Of a DNA stretch of 64,000 nucleotides, positions 1 to 15,100 are shown piece after piece. This stretch comes from JBEEOW01 sp041191405 (GTDB taxonomy: Bacteria > Bacteroidota > Bacteroidia > Cytophagales > UBA9547). Made by a program: the position numbers and the translations under genes. Below the pieces are notes generated by a model. The model saw only the letters and a program-made list of their open reading frames with translations. It was not told the origin of the DNA and ran no database searches. Positions within the stretch are counted from its first letter, which is position 1. The number at the start of each line of letters is the position of its first letter. The DNA lies in contig JBEEOW010000008.1 of the NCBI GenBank assembly GCA_041191405.1, positions 72,901 through 136,900 of the forward strand. Direction: 5' to 3'.

Positions 1-1
1 A

Positions 2-30
2 ATGGCATTTTTAATGTCATTTTTTTTTGT
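2..30 (+). terminator. Terminator of a gene upstream of the window
   Basis: AATGGCAT and ATGTCATT can pair with one G-U wobble around a short T-rich loop, followed by a run of nine T. This looks like a rho-independent terminator for a gene to the left of the window. The rest of the leader up to the giant gene is AT-rich, and I see no clear promoter in it. Confidence 0.5.
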
Positions 31-169
31 CTTATGAAAGTTTTCTATTATTCAATACTACTATATTGTTGCTTAAGAATTAATAGATTATTAAATGCCT
101 TATAATTACGTAAATTAGCTTCAATTAAAAAGAAAAATAGTTTTATTCCCACTAGTAAATTATTGAAAC

Positions 170-3100
170 ATGAAAAATGTTTTTAGAATTATTTCGATAC
201 TAACCATTTTGGTTTTATCTAATATTCAAACTGAAGCGGCTACATATTATTCGAAGTCTGGACAAACGGTTGCAAACACCTTAACCAACTGGACACTCAA
301 TGCCGATGGAACAGGAGCGAGTCCTGCAAACTTCACTACTGCAACTGATACTTTTGTAGTACAGGCATCGCATAGTTATGCTCCAACTGCCAATTGGACC
401 TTAGGTACAAATGTAAGTTTGAAATTACTTGGAACTTTTAATGCAAGCTCAGTAAATGTTACAATTGGTGGTGTAACTCGAATTTTAAACGGCGCAAGCT
501 TTACCGATAACAATAATAGTGGAGCAAATGTATTTACAGGTTTGGTTACTATTGAATCAGGTGGTAGTTTATCAACAGCAAATACTTCAGCATTTACATT
601 TACAGGAGGTATCAATAATAGTGGTACTTTTAATAAAACAGGTACAGGGAATGTTACTTTTAATGGTTCACAAACAATTACCACAAACACTGCATTTACA
701 GCTTTTGCAGGTAATGCAACAGTAACCAGTGGAACATTAACTATTGCAGGAACAAATAATATTAACTTTGCGGGTACATTTACTGTAAATGCAAGTCAGG
801 CTTTAGTTTTAACAAATTCAGGAATTACTTCTTTTACAGGAACCTTTACTAATAACGGTAGTTTTACAGCATCAGCCATACCTGCGGCAGCTAATTTGGT
901 TTTTCTAGGTAATTTAACAAATGCCGGTACATTATTTAATGCAGCAAATGCTTCAATTGTTACAACTGGGAATAGAACAATTACAGCAACAAACGCATTT
1001 ACCTTAGCACCAGTATTTTCAGGAACAGGAACTTTAACAATTTCAGGTGCAGGTGGTTTAACTTTGAATAGTAGTGCTGATGTACTTATTCCAACATCGT
1101 TAACCGTAAGTGCAGCAAGTTCATTAACTTTAAATTCATCTGGAAATACAACAGTATCAACTACTACAACTGTAAATGGTAGTTTATTAATTAACGGAAA
1201 ATTATTTACAGCTTTAGGAAATATAACGGTTGCAAACGGTGGTACACTTGATATTGGTGCAGGGGGATTTTTAAAATTGGCTAATGCTACTTCAATTACA
1301 AATGCTGGAACATTTAGAGCAGTTGGTACATTGGGAAGTGTAGCAACTGTTAGTAACAATGGTTCTGGAAACTATACAATTACACAATCAGCATCAACGG
1401 GTGTATTTCAAGCACAATATTATTTGTTTGATAATTTAGGTACTGCTGGTATTGTAATCAGTAATGGTTCAATCAATGCTACAAATAATTTTTCAAATGG
1501 TTCATTCACAAATGGATTAGGAGGAACAAACTCTACTTATTTAAACTTAAACTCTTATGACGCTACTTCATTAGGTACAATCAATAATGCATCGTTTGGA
1601 AGTGGACAAGTATTTAACGTAACAAGAACATCAGGAACAGGAACTGTTACTTTTCAAAATGCACAAGGAGCATTAGGTTATGGAACTGCTGGACAGCAAT
1701 TTGAAAGAGACAATGGAATTCCTGGTACTTTATTAACTTGGATAACAACTGGTGAAGCATATACTTCACAAGGTTCAGGAAACTTTAGTGATTTAAATAA
1801 CTGGAAAGATGGTTCGAACAATTCGCCAAGTACAGCAAAATTAACGGATGCTTCAAGTACATTTATTATTGCAACTGGTCACACTGTAACTGTTGATCAA
1901 AATATTCAAGTTGCTTCTCTACAAGTGTCAAATGGGGCAAGTTTAGTAATTGGAAATGATGGAACTGCAAGAACAGTAATTATTGAAGGTGACTTTACTT
2001 TACCAACAGGCGCAAATGTTAGTGCCGGAAGTTTATCTGCTACCCATACATTTACAGTTAAAGGAAACTTTACATCAAATGGAATATTAAATTTTGCACC
2101 AACATCTTCAAGGATTGTTAACTTAACTTTAGAAGGTGCAAGCAAAACCATTACTGCAAACGCAACAACAACTTTAAATAACTTAACCTTTAATACAGGC
2201 AATTTTAGTTCAGTATCATATACTTTAACAACTGATTTAGTAATTGCAGGTACTGTAACAATTAATGCAAATGCAACCTTAACTGATGGTGGTAAATTAA
2301 TAAGTGTTGCAGGTAACTGGTACCAAACCAATGCAAATGCATTTGTGGCAACTGGTAAAGTTCAGTTTAATGGTTCAAATGTGCAATCAATAGGAGGTAG
2401 TGCTCCTTATAATGTTGGTATTACATTTAACAAAGTAAGTTTAAACGGTACAGGTAATACTGTAATTTTCAGTTCAGCTTCAACTATTAAAGATTCGCTT
2501 TTTGCAACCAATGCTGTAGCAGCAGTAGTAAGTAATATCAATTTTACTGTAAATGGTAATTTTACTTTTGATGGAGGAAGTACTTATTCATCTGCATTAA
2601 CTACTACATTTGGTTCGGCAACTGCACAAACTATTGATTTTACCAATGCATCTTTCACAAATATTGATTTTAGTGGTGCAGGTGTAAAAACTTTGAAAGG
2701 TGCTTCGGGAGTAATATCGGGTATATTTAATATTACACCAACAGCAACAGTTGATGGTGATGCAACTTTAAATATCTCAGGAAGAATTAGAGTTGATGGT
2801 ATCAATAATTTATCTGGTACTTTAAATTTATCAGGAACAGTAAACCCTACTATTTATACTGGAGTTGCAAATAATACTAACTTTAGTTTAGGTAATGCAG
2901 CTGTAAACTTAAATGGTTCTATTTGGTTAGGATTTGTTTCTCCAGCAACTTCAGCTAATTTAAAAGTAGGAGGAAATATTACTATTAATAATCCAAACAA
3001 CATTGCAAATCAGTATTTGGTAATGAACCCAAATACAACATTGCAAGGTAATGGTTCAAATAGTTTTAGCTTAAATTCAAATGCAACTTTGTATTTAAGA

Positions 3101-6100
3101 AGTACTGATAACTTCCCTGCAAATTTTGCTAGTTATACTTTAGATGTAACTTCAACTTCGGTATATGATTACAACCAAGTGCAAACTATTAGAGGTGGAA
3201 TCACTTATGGTAACTTATATATTAGAGCAAATTCTCCTTCGGTAAATACAAGTGCTGTTATTAAAAATGCAGATGGTGATTTAAATATTAAAGGTATTTT
3301 ATATTTAGGAGGTACAAACAGTGCTGCTCCATTAATATATGATTTAGTTACTTTAAATCTTGGAACCTTTAACCATGCATTAGCTGGAGCAAGAATCGGT
3401 AACATTGGTACTGCAAGTATTACTGCTACTAGTGGAACATTTACTTTAAATGCAGATAACTTAGCCCAAAATATTGAGCCAACTACTGGTAGATACAACT
3501 TTGCTAACTTTAATATTGACCAAGCTTTACCAACAGCATCTAGAACAAAAACATTCTCTGATTCAATCAATGTTTCTGGTTTCTTTACAGCAACAAATTC
3601 AGGTGGTGACGTAACTAATACATTGGTTTTAGCTTTAGGAAACAATACAATTACTGGTTCGGGTGGTTCAAGTAGTTTTACATTAGGAGCTAATGTAATT
3701 TTACAAACATCTTCTACTAGCTTTGCAACGACAATTGGAACATTTGGTGGAACAAAACAATTAGATGCCCTAAGTACAATCCAATATAATGCAAATGGTA
3801 ACCAAGATATTGCAACAGGTTTTACTTATGGAAACTTATTGTTATCAAACTCTGGTAATAAAACTGTAGCAGACAACCTTGATATTAATGGTAATTTTAC
3901 CACAGCAAATACTGCTAATTTTGTTGATGGTGGTTCTGCATTTAATCACACTGTAGCAGGTAACTTTTATATATCATCAGGAAATTATGTAAATCCTTTA
4001 GCTACTATTACTTTAGATGGTACAAATCAAGATATTTTATTAAGTGGTTCAACTACCAATGTAAATAACTTAATTGCTGCCGGTTCGGGCACTAAAACTT
4101 TAAATGGAACTCTTTCTATATTAAGTAATTTCAATATTAATCCAAGTGTAATTGTTGATGCTAATACAAGAGCAATCAATATTGGTGGAGATTTCAATAT
4201 TGGTTCTGGTCAATTTATTCAAACAACTGGTTTAACCACCTTTAATGGAAATTCAGCAAATGTTCAAAACATTACTTCAAACTCAAATTCATATTTAGGT
4301 GCTTTAACTATTAATCGTCAAGGAGCTAACAAAACATTACAATTACAATCTGATTTAACTGTAAACGGAGCAGTAATTTTAGAATATGATAGATTACCAA
4401 CTCCGGTTGTTGGTTATGCTGATTTTAATACATCAGGATTTAACTTAACGGTAGGAGGAAATTTCGTTTATTTCCCATTAACAACCTTGAATGCAACAGG
4501 AAGTACCTTTTTCTTCAATGGTGCCAATGTGCAATCAATTTATTATCAAGGAACTGGAACATTTAATAATTTAGATTTTTCAAATGCAGGTTCAAAAAGA
4601 TTTGTAGTTGGTACAAGTATTAATTCAAATACTGTTGATATATTGGGTAATTTTGTAAACAATGGTTCAACTGTAGATTTATCAACGCATAATGTAAATT
4701 TAAATGTGGCAGGAGATTGGAATAACGCTGGTGTTTTCCAAGGAAATGGTAGAACAGTAACATTTAATGGTGCTAAGCAAAATATTAGTGCAACAAGTTT
4801 TGGTAATGTAGTTATAGCTGGTACAAAAGCAAAAACCTTAACAGGTGCAATGACAATTGCTGGTAACTTAACAATTGGAGCAAATGACACTTTAGATGTA
4901 AGTTCAAGTAACTATCCTGTATCTATTTCTGGAAACTGGGATATGTCAGCTGCTGGTTCGGCTTTCTTAGCACAAAATGGTACAGTTACTTTTACTGGAA
5001 ATAACTCTTCATTATTTACAGGTTCAACTGCTGCAGTAGCAACTACTACACCAAGTACTGCAAGTGTTGCTGTAGGTAAAAGTTTCTATAATGTAGTTGT
5101 AAATAAAGCATCTGGACAATCATTAATATTGAATACTTTAAACTCAACCTTTGGAGATTTAAAAGTAGATAATGATTTAACAATTACAACAGGTACTTTA
5201 ACTACCTCTGGATATGATGTTTTTGTAGCAGGAAATTTTGTTAACAATGAAATTTTCAATGCTAACTCAGGTAACTCAGCATTGGTATTGAATGCTACTT
5301 CTGGAAATAAAAATTTTGACCCAGGTACTAATGTATCAACAACTTTCAGAGATATTTATTTAAATGCTGGTACTGCCTCATATACTTTATTGAATAACTT
5401 AAATATCACTAATAATAACTCCGGTACAACTGGTTTAATATTAACAAGTGGTACTTTAAACTTAAATTCAAAAGTAATTGAATTTAGAACTAATTATGCA
5501 GGTACAGTATTATCGTTGGCTTCGGGCGCAACTTTAAATGTGAATGCAGGTGCATTTATCAACTTTGCAAATGGTAATAACTTATTAAATGCAGGTGGTA
5601 ATTTAAATATTATTGGTACATCATCAAGCCCTGCAACTATTACAAGAACAAATACTGGTGGTTATACAATAACTCAAACTTCTGGTAATTTTGCCGCACA
5701 ATATTATGCCTTACAATATTTAAACAATAATACTACAACTGATAACGGTTTAACTATTTCGGGTGGAACTATTGATGCAGTTAATAACCTAAGTAACGGT
5801 ACATTTATAAATGGTTTAGCATCAAGTAAGCAATATTTAAACCTTGATGGTTATGCAGGTGATCCAATAGTTGCTCAAAATGTAGTATTCAATACAGGTC
5901 CAACTAAAAACGTAAGGTTTACTACTTCAAGTAATGCAAGTTCAATGATAACTTTTACAAGTGCATCAGGAACTTTAGCAGGTGCAACTTATGAAAATGA
6001 TGATGCATCAGCAACTACAGGTAAAGTAAGATGGAGAAACACTGGTATTTACTGGGTTGGAACTACAAATAGCGATTGGCACACTGCAACTAACTGGTCT

Positions 6101-9100
6101 ACAGGGCAAGTACCAACTGCAACTGATACTGTTTATTTAGACCACAGAACTGCACCTGTTGCAGCTCCAGCTGGTGCTTACACAGTAAATATCAATGCAA
6201 ATGCAACTTGTTTCCGTTTAATTATAGACAAAGGTGCATCTTCAAATGCAATTGGTTTAACACTATCAGGTGTAGCTAATTTAACTGTTGTTGAAAATGT
6301 TAACGTGCTTTCAGGTAATAGAATTACAACTTCTGCATCAACAAACAAAATATTAGTTGGTGGTAACTGGACATTCGCAGCTGACGCAATTTTAACAGCA
6401 ACTGCCGGTACTGTAGAGTTTAATCCAACATCGGGTATAAAATATGTAACTACACCTACTACCAATGCTTCAACATCTGCATTTAACAATTTTACAGTAA
6501 ATGCAAATGCAGAAGCTACTGTAATGTTATCATCTCCAATATTTGTAAATAATGATGTTACAATATCGGGTGGTACTTTTGATGTATCTGCTGGTAACTT
6601 AGCTGTTGATGTAAAAGGTAATTGGTCTATAACTACTGGAGGTATTTTTAATCCACAAAATGGTACGGTTACATTCTCTAAAACTGGAACATCTACACAA
6701 ACAATCAATGCTGGACCGTTTTATAATTTAACTACTTCGGCTGCGGCAGCAACAGCTACTAAGCAATTTACAGGTAATATTTCAATTTTGAACAATGTTG
6801 TAATTGGAACAAATACTGAAATAAATTCAGGTAATTATGATGTAATGGTTGGAGGTAGCTGGACAAATAATGCTACTACTTCTTCATTTGTACAAACAGG
6901 AACAGCTTCAATTATTTTTAATAGTACTTCAGCTACACAATCAATTGATAATGGTTCTGTAGCGTCCACATTTGGAAATTTAATTTTACAAGGTGCTGGC
7001 GCTAAAAACTTTGGAAGAAGTTCGGTTGTAACAGGTGACTTTACAATTTCGTCAAGTTCGGGTACTACCAATTTTGATGTGAATACAATTACTGGTTCAG
7101 GTGCAAATAATACATTTGTTGTAGCTGGAGCAAACAATATCCAAGTGCGTGGTGCTAATAACTTCCCATCTGGTTTTGAAACTATCAGTTTAGCTTCAAA
7201 CAGTACTGTAAATTATATTAGTGACTTAGCTCAAACTATTGCAGCTGTGCCTGCACCTGGTTATGGAAACCTAACTATTCAAAAAGTTACTGCTTCAGGC
7301 ACATCAACTAAAACTGCTGATGGAAACATAATTTTACAAGGAGGTTTAACAATTGCAGATATTTATTCTGTATTAAATTTTGGTACTAATAATGCTGACT
7401 TAACACTAAGTGGAAATATTGCTTTACCAACTGGTGGTCAACAAATTGTTTGGGGTACAGGTACTTCAACCCTTTATCACTTAGGTCAATCAGGGTGGGA
7501 TATTGATGCTGATATTACTTCATTTAACAATGTTACTCTAGGAGGTACATCTTGGAAAAGAATCAATAACAATTTGAGTGTATCAGGTAATTTTGTAGTT
7601 AACAGTGGGGTTTCATTATTAATGAACAACAGTGTTGGTACACCTTTCCAAATTACAGGTACAGGTTCAGGTAAAACATTTAACTTAACTAGTGGTTCAT
7701 CATTATCAACTGGTTTGGTTGCACCAACACCTGCATTACCTACAGGTTTTTCTAATTATGTGTTGGATGCTGCAAGTACTGTAACTTTAAATGCTCCAAA
7801 CTCTGTAAACCAATTAATTAATTCTGCTGTAACATACGGTAATCTTGTTATTTCAAACACTGCTAAAAATGTTACAATTCAATCAGGAAATCCTTTAAGA
7901 GTATTAGGTACTTTCACTGGTACAACCAATGCTGCTCCTAACAATGCTGCTACATTAATTGATAACGGTCAGGATATTTTTGTTGGAGGAGATGCATTAT
8001 TCGGTATTTACATTCCATCAAGTAATGCTGTGAAATTAGTTTTAAGCGGTGCTAACCAAACTGTTAGACACGTTTATGGTTCTTCATTAGCTTTAGCAAA
8101 TATTGAATTTAATGGTACAGGTACTAAAACTTTTGGTGACGGTGGTGACGCTATAACTGTTGGTGGAAATTTATCAATTGCAAGCGGAGTTACTGTAAAC
8201 AGTTCAAATAACATTACTTTCTCTGGTTCAACATGGACTAACCTTGGTACTTGGAATCATACAGCAAACACAGTAACTTTTGCAAATACTTCTGCATTAA
8301 CAATCAATGCAGGTGCAAATAATACTTTTGTAAATGCAGCCTTTACTGGAACTGCACCTGTTACTTTTGTATCAAACGGTGCAACTTTTACTGGTTCGTT
8401 TACTTTAAATACCCCAAGTTCGGTTTATATGGGTGCTTTCACCTACAACATTGCTGGTAATGTTACTTTAATTGCCGGAACTTGGACAACCAACAATGCA
8501 AGTTTCAATTTCAATGGTGGTTCGCAACAATTACCTGCATTAACTGCTAAAGATATCAATCTTGCTAATGCAGGAACCAAAACAATGAATGGTGCTTGGG
8601 CAATAAACAACTTGACAATTGCAAATGGTGTATCTTTAAATACAAATGCAACTTCAAACTTTAATTTAAGTGTTGCAGGTAACTGGAATAATAGTGGAAC
8701 ATTTGCTCCAAACTTATCAACAGTTACATTTAATGGTGCTACTTCGCCTATTACTGTTAATAACAATACTTCACGATTCCATATTGCTGATTTCTTACCA
8801 ACAGCTGCTGTAACTTATAATTTAACAGCTGCTAATACATTTATCAATTTAACTTCAACAATTGGAGCAAATGCAAATGTGAACTTACAAAGCAATGCTT
8901 TGATTTTTGGTTCATCAACTTATTCTGCAAAAGTGTTTACAGTAAATGGTACATTAGATGTAACACCAAATGGAGCACTGAAATTTGACAATACATTTAC
9001 GGCTTGTACCATGAATGTTAATGGTAATTTCAGATTAGTAGGTAGTTCAGCTCAAATAGCATCAGTTTCACAACATAATACAAATAACTCTTACGCTGGT

Positions 9101-12100
9101 GGTCATCAAATCAATATCAATGCAGGAGCTAAAATTGATGCAAAATATTATTTAATCAAAGATTTAGCAGATGCTGGTTTATACGTTGATGCCGCTGCTA
9201 CTTTAGATGCAACCAATAACTTCTCAGACGGTACTTGGTCTAATATCAGAACAAACACTACAACACCAAGAAGATATTTACAATTAGAAGCTACTTCACC
9301 TGGAACCGATATTGCAAATGTAACTTTCAATTATTCAGGTTCGCCAACTGCTGTTACTTCTGGTGCTTACAATGTAAAACGTGGTGCTTCGGCAAATGGA
9401 GTAATTACATTTGTATCTGCATTGGGTGGTAATTTAGGAGATTTTAAATTTGAAGATGATGGTGCTGCTGCAGCTAATGCAACAACAGGTAAAATTGTTT
9501 GGCCAGTAGCTACAAATGTAACTTGGACTGGTGCTGTAAATACCGATTGGAACAATGCTGCAAACTGGAATCCAAACATTATTCCTGATGCAACTATCAA
9601 TGCAACTATTCCTTTGGCTACTAATAATCCTGTGATTGGTACTGCCGATGCAAATTGTAAAAACCTAATTATCACAAACGGACAATTAACTTTACAAAAT
9701 GCATTCGACTTAAATACAAATGGAGACATAAGTATTGGTACAGGTACTAATGTGGGTGTACTTACTGTAATGTCGGCAGGAAGTGTAATTAACTGTCAAG
9801 GTAACTGGACAAGAGGTGCAAATGGTGTTTATTCACATGGTCAAGGTAAAGTAGTATTTACAGGAGCAACAGGTGCTTCTACTATTACGCCTTTAAGTTC
9901 GCCATTCTATACAGTTGAGTTTAATAACCATACTTCAGTATTCTATATAGTTGGTAATACTGTAAACTTTGCTGGTGACTTTATTATTAAAGACGGACAA
10001 GTATTCCCTAATAACTCAAATTATAACTTCAATATTACTGGTAATGTGGAGTGTGATGTGGCTGTTGGTGCAAGTTTTAGTACAGTAACTGTTGGTACAA
10101 TTACATTAAATGGTGCAAATCAATCAATTACTGACCCTACTTTCTCAAACTTAGTAATTTCAGGAACTGGTGTAAAATCTACTACTGGTGTAATTACTAT
10201 TTTAGGTACTACTACAATTAACTCAGGAGCTACTTTCGCTGCAAATCCTTCGGTTAGTAATATTGATTTCAGAGGAAATGTAACAATTAATGCAGGTGGT
10301 ACTTTTGTAGATGGTGGTGGAAACCATACATTCTCGGGTAGTACTTGGACAGGTACTGGTACTTATTCGGGTACAGGTACTGTATCATTTGTTCGACAAG
10401 GAGGTCAAAATCAAACTATCAATACTTCTACTTTTAATAACTTAAACTTCTCAACTGGTGGAGGTACAGTAATTATAGCAGGAGCAATAACTGTAAATGG
10501 AGACTTAAATGTTACTTCAACTAATGGTGGTGTAAATATTAATATTGGTTCTACTATAGCTTCAAGCAATGGAGTGGGTACATTTACTTTATCTTCAGGT
10601 AGGTCAATTACTTGTTTAGGTTTAAATTCATTCCCTGCTAACTTTGGAGTGTATGATTTACAACCTACAAGTACAGTACTTTATTCAGGTACATCAAATC
10701 AGAATGTATTTGGTACTACTTATGCTAACTTAACTTTAAGTAATACCAATACTAAATCATTATTAGGAGATATTACTGTTAATGGTAATTTGCAATTTAA
10801 TACCTCAACACTTGATGTAACTACCAATAACTTTGCTGTAAATATTTTAGGAACTTGGTTTAATCAAAATACAGGTACATTTATTCCAAGAAATGGAACT
10901 GTTACTTTTGAAAGTGCTACTGCAAATCAAAATATAAATATTGGTGCTTCTGCAACAAATCCATTCTATAACTTATCGATAAATAATCCTGGTTTTGTGG
11001 TATTTGCAACTTTGGCAACTACTGTCCAAAATGATTTAATTGTTTTAAATGGTACTTTCAGTGCTAATGGAAACACAGTTTATGTGGGTAAAAACTTTAG
11101 AGCGATATCAGGTACATTTGCTAATAGTGGTACTTACTATTTAAATTATAGTGGAGCTACTGTAATCAATATCCAAACAAATGGCTCTACTTTAGGTAAC
11201 TTAACTATTGATGGTGTTGGTTCAACATTTATTTGTAATGATAACTTATCAGTAGCAGGTAACTTTAGATTATTGAATGGTATTTTCAATGGTTATAACA
11301 AAGTAGTAAACTTAGGTTCAGGCGGACACGCAATTGTTATCAATGGTACTTACCAAATTGGTGCTGGTGGTGTAATGGCAATTGGTAACTTATGTACTGT
11401 AGCTATTAATGGTACTTTGGTTGCTGTTGGTACATCGAGCAATGTAGCAACTATTACCAGAAATACTTTAGGTGGTATTGGTAGTCGTTATTCAGGTTTC
11501 CAAGTAAATTCAGGAGGTACAATTCATGCTAACTATTACTTAATTGAGTACATGGGAACTGGCGGTATTGTAATTAATAGCGGTGCTACAATTGATGCAG
11601 TAAACAATTTCAGTAATGGTACATTTACAAATGGTGCTTCTGGAGGTACTTATTTAGTAATTGAAAATAACCAAAAATTAACAGGTGCAAATAGAATTGA
11701 AAATACATCTTTTGCTATTAACCCAGGTGGTGGTGCTAAAAACGTAACCAAAACTTCGTTACCAAGTGATACAGTAGAGTTTTACAATGCAGCAGGTACA
11801 TTTGCAGGGGCTTCATTTGAAAATGACCCTAATGGTTTAATCAAATGGTCGGGTCCGGTAACATTAACTTGGAACGGTTCGGTTGATAATAACTGGTTTG
11901 AAGCAAATAACTGGACAGCCAACTTTGGTCCAAGTAAAGTGCCAGCAAGCAATGAAAACGTAATTATTGCAAACACTACAAACCAACCAGTAATTTCATT
12001 AGGTGGAGCTACTACAGCTAATTTAACAATTAACCCAAATGCTATACTTACAGTAACTACTGTTGATACTGATTTGAATGACTTAAATGTAACTGGCGAT

Positions 12101-15100
12101 TTAAATATCAATGGTACTTTCAGATTAACATCTTCAAATGATGGTGTATCAGTAGCTGGTAACTGGCAAAAAGCAACTGCAGGTTCGGTTGCTATTTCAA
12201 ATGGTACTGTAACATTTACCGCAGGAATTGTTAAAAATATCAATAACGGTACAGGTACTTTTGGTAATGTAATTGTAAATTCTACTTCTACTTTGGCATT
12301 GGGTTCAAATACTGTTATTTCAAGAAACTTAACTATTACTTCAGGTACGCTTGATGTTTCAACAAATAACTATCAATTAACTATAGGAGGTAACTTTATT
12401 AACTCAGGTACTTTCCTTGCTCGAGCTGGTAAAGTAGTATTAAATTCAACTTCAGGTACAAAACAATTAAATGTTGGTAATTCAGCATTATTTAATGTTG
12501 ACTTTACTCCATTTGCTGGTTCAACATATCAATTAACTGGTATTTTAAATACTCATGGAAATGTGAATTTACAGGCTGGTACACTTAATTTAAATGGATT
12601 TACATTTAACATGGGTGATGGTTCAGGTTCTGATTTCTTGGCTGTAAATGGTGGTACATTATTAATTAACGGAAATTCAGCATTGCGTATGGGTAATGCT
12701 TCAAATATTGGTGTGAATGCAGGTGCAACTATCAGAATTGTTGGTACTGCAAGCGCTAAAGCATTGATAGCTTCACAATCTGGAACTTACGGAATTACAG
12801 TAAACTCTGGTGCTACAATTCATGCAGCTAACTATATTATAAATAACATCAATGCAAATGGTGTTTACATAAAATCAGGTGCTACAATTGATGCAACCAA
12901 TAACTTCAATAGAGGTGAATTTGGTAATGGTACCGCTGGAGGAACTTTCTTACAATTAGAAAACTCATTCGCTGACTTTACAGTAGATAGTGTTGAGTTT
13001 AACGGTGGGGTTTTATACAATGTAATTCGTACTACTGGTACTGGAACTATTTCATTCTCTGACCCAAGTGGTGCTACTGGTAACTTCTCGTTTGAAAAAG
13101 ATGAATTAGGAATTAGTGCTTCTGCTGGTTTAATCAGATGGTCGTACACAACAACTACTGCTACTTGGATTGGTGCAAACGGAACTGACTGGAACGATCC
13201 ATTAAACTGGAACATAGGTCAAATTCCTTCATCAACAATATCTGCAATAGTTGCAAATACAAGTCCTGCACCATTAATTACAGCTAACGCTGCTGCAAAC
13301 AATGTTACTTTACTTGGAGGTGCAGTATTGGTAATTAGCAACAATGCATCATTTGCAATCAATGGTAACTTTACAAATAACGGTACATTGACTGTGGCAA
13401 CTGGTTCTACATCTGCAATATCAGTTGGTAGCAACTGGGCTGATAACGGTACATTTAATCCTGGAGCATCTACAGTAACATTAACAGCTAATGCCGGTAC
13501 AAAAAGCATCGTTTCGGGTACAAGTAGTAAATTTAATAACTTGGTTGTATCAGGAACTTCGCCTTACTATTTAGCATCTGCTATCACATTAAATGGAAGT
13601 TTAACCGTAAGTTCAGGAGCCACATTAGGTACAAACAATTATGGAGTAACAACTGCTGGTAATATTACTATCAATGGAACATTTATTTCAGGTACAGGTA
13701 CAGTTACATTAAACGGAACAAGTGGTACACAAACAATCACTTCAGGAACTTCGGTTGGAAAAACATTCTACAACTTAGTGAAAGTATCAACAAGTACAAG
13801 TACATTGAGTTTAGCTTCGGATATTTCTGTAACCAATGATTTAACTGTAAACAAAGGAAACTTTACTGCAAACAACTTTGCATTGAATGTTGGAGGTAAC
13901 TATACTTGGAATAACCCAGCAGGTACTTTATCAAATGCTGACTTAGTATTTACTGGTGCTTCTACCAAAGTGTTCAGTAACTCAAGTGGTGCATCTGGTA
14001 ATACTTTCAGAAACATTACTTTCCAAAAAACAGCTGGTGCTATTATTTTAAGTAACTCAATTACTGTAACAGGTACACTTACTTTAAATGGTGGTAACTT
14101 ACAACTAGGTGCTCGTAACTTAACTTTAGGTACTTCGGCAAATGTAGTAGGAGGTAGTGCTAGTTCATACATCCAAGCTGATGGAGTAGGTACTGTAATT
14201 AAAAACTTGAACAATGCATCATTAGGAACTACTTATTCTTTCCCAGTGGGCGATGCTTCAAATTATTCTCCAATGACCTTTAGGTTAAACTCTGGAACAT
14301 TAACTGGTTCTGCTAATATTGCGCTGAATGTTGTAAATGCAAAAGTGCCAAATGCACATTCTAAAACATTAACTGCTTACTTAAATAGATATTGGGAAGT
14401 GAATCCAACAGGAATTACAAGTCCTAATTATGATTTAACTTATACTTATGCACAAGCTGACGTAGTAGGTACAGAAGCTGATTTAGTAGCTTGTAAATGG
14501 TCAACTTCTACATTAACTAATAGCGGCTGGTCTTATGGAAATTTAATGGGAACTTGGAGCATTAACACAGCAAGCAATACTTTATCTTGGAGTGGAATTA
14601 CTTCATTCTCTCGTATTACAGCTGCCAAAACATCAACTCCTGTTCCTGTACAATTCTTAGTTGTAAATGCTTCCGTAGTAAATGATAAAGTACAAGTTGC
14701 ATTCTCAACTGCACAAGAGCAAAATAATCACTATTTTGTAATTGAAAGTTCAACTGATGGAGTAAGTTTTGATTCGGTAGGTGTGTTAACAGGTGCAGGA
14801 AATAGCAACAACGTATTACATTATGTATTTGAAACTGAAATAACAGCGGCTACTTATTACAGAGTAAAACAAGTTGATTTTGATGGACAAAATACTTATT
14901 CGTCAGTATTTAACTTATCAAATACTACTGTAGCAACTGAGGAATATTTCAAAGTATATCCAAACCCAAGTAATGCAAAACAAGGTTTGAATATCGCTTA
15001 CAAATCAAATAACTTTGAAGAAGTAATAAATGTAACCATTGTAGATTTAACTGAAAAAGTACACTACAATGCAGACCACGAAATTAACTTCAAAGGTGTA

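Noticed and set aside
519..725. Same-strand out-of-frame ORF in the giant gene
   Set aside because: Low-complexity Leu/Gln-rich translation caused by the repeat; the main frame has signal peptide and sorting domain.
376..14214. Many long antisense reading frames across the giant gene
   Set aside because: They follow from the Thr/Asn/Gly/Ala/Ser-rich repeats and biased codons of the real gene, whose reverse complement rarely gives stop codons. Their translations are Val/Pro/Leu-rich with no motif or ribosome site.
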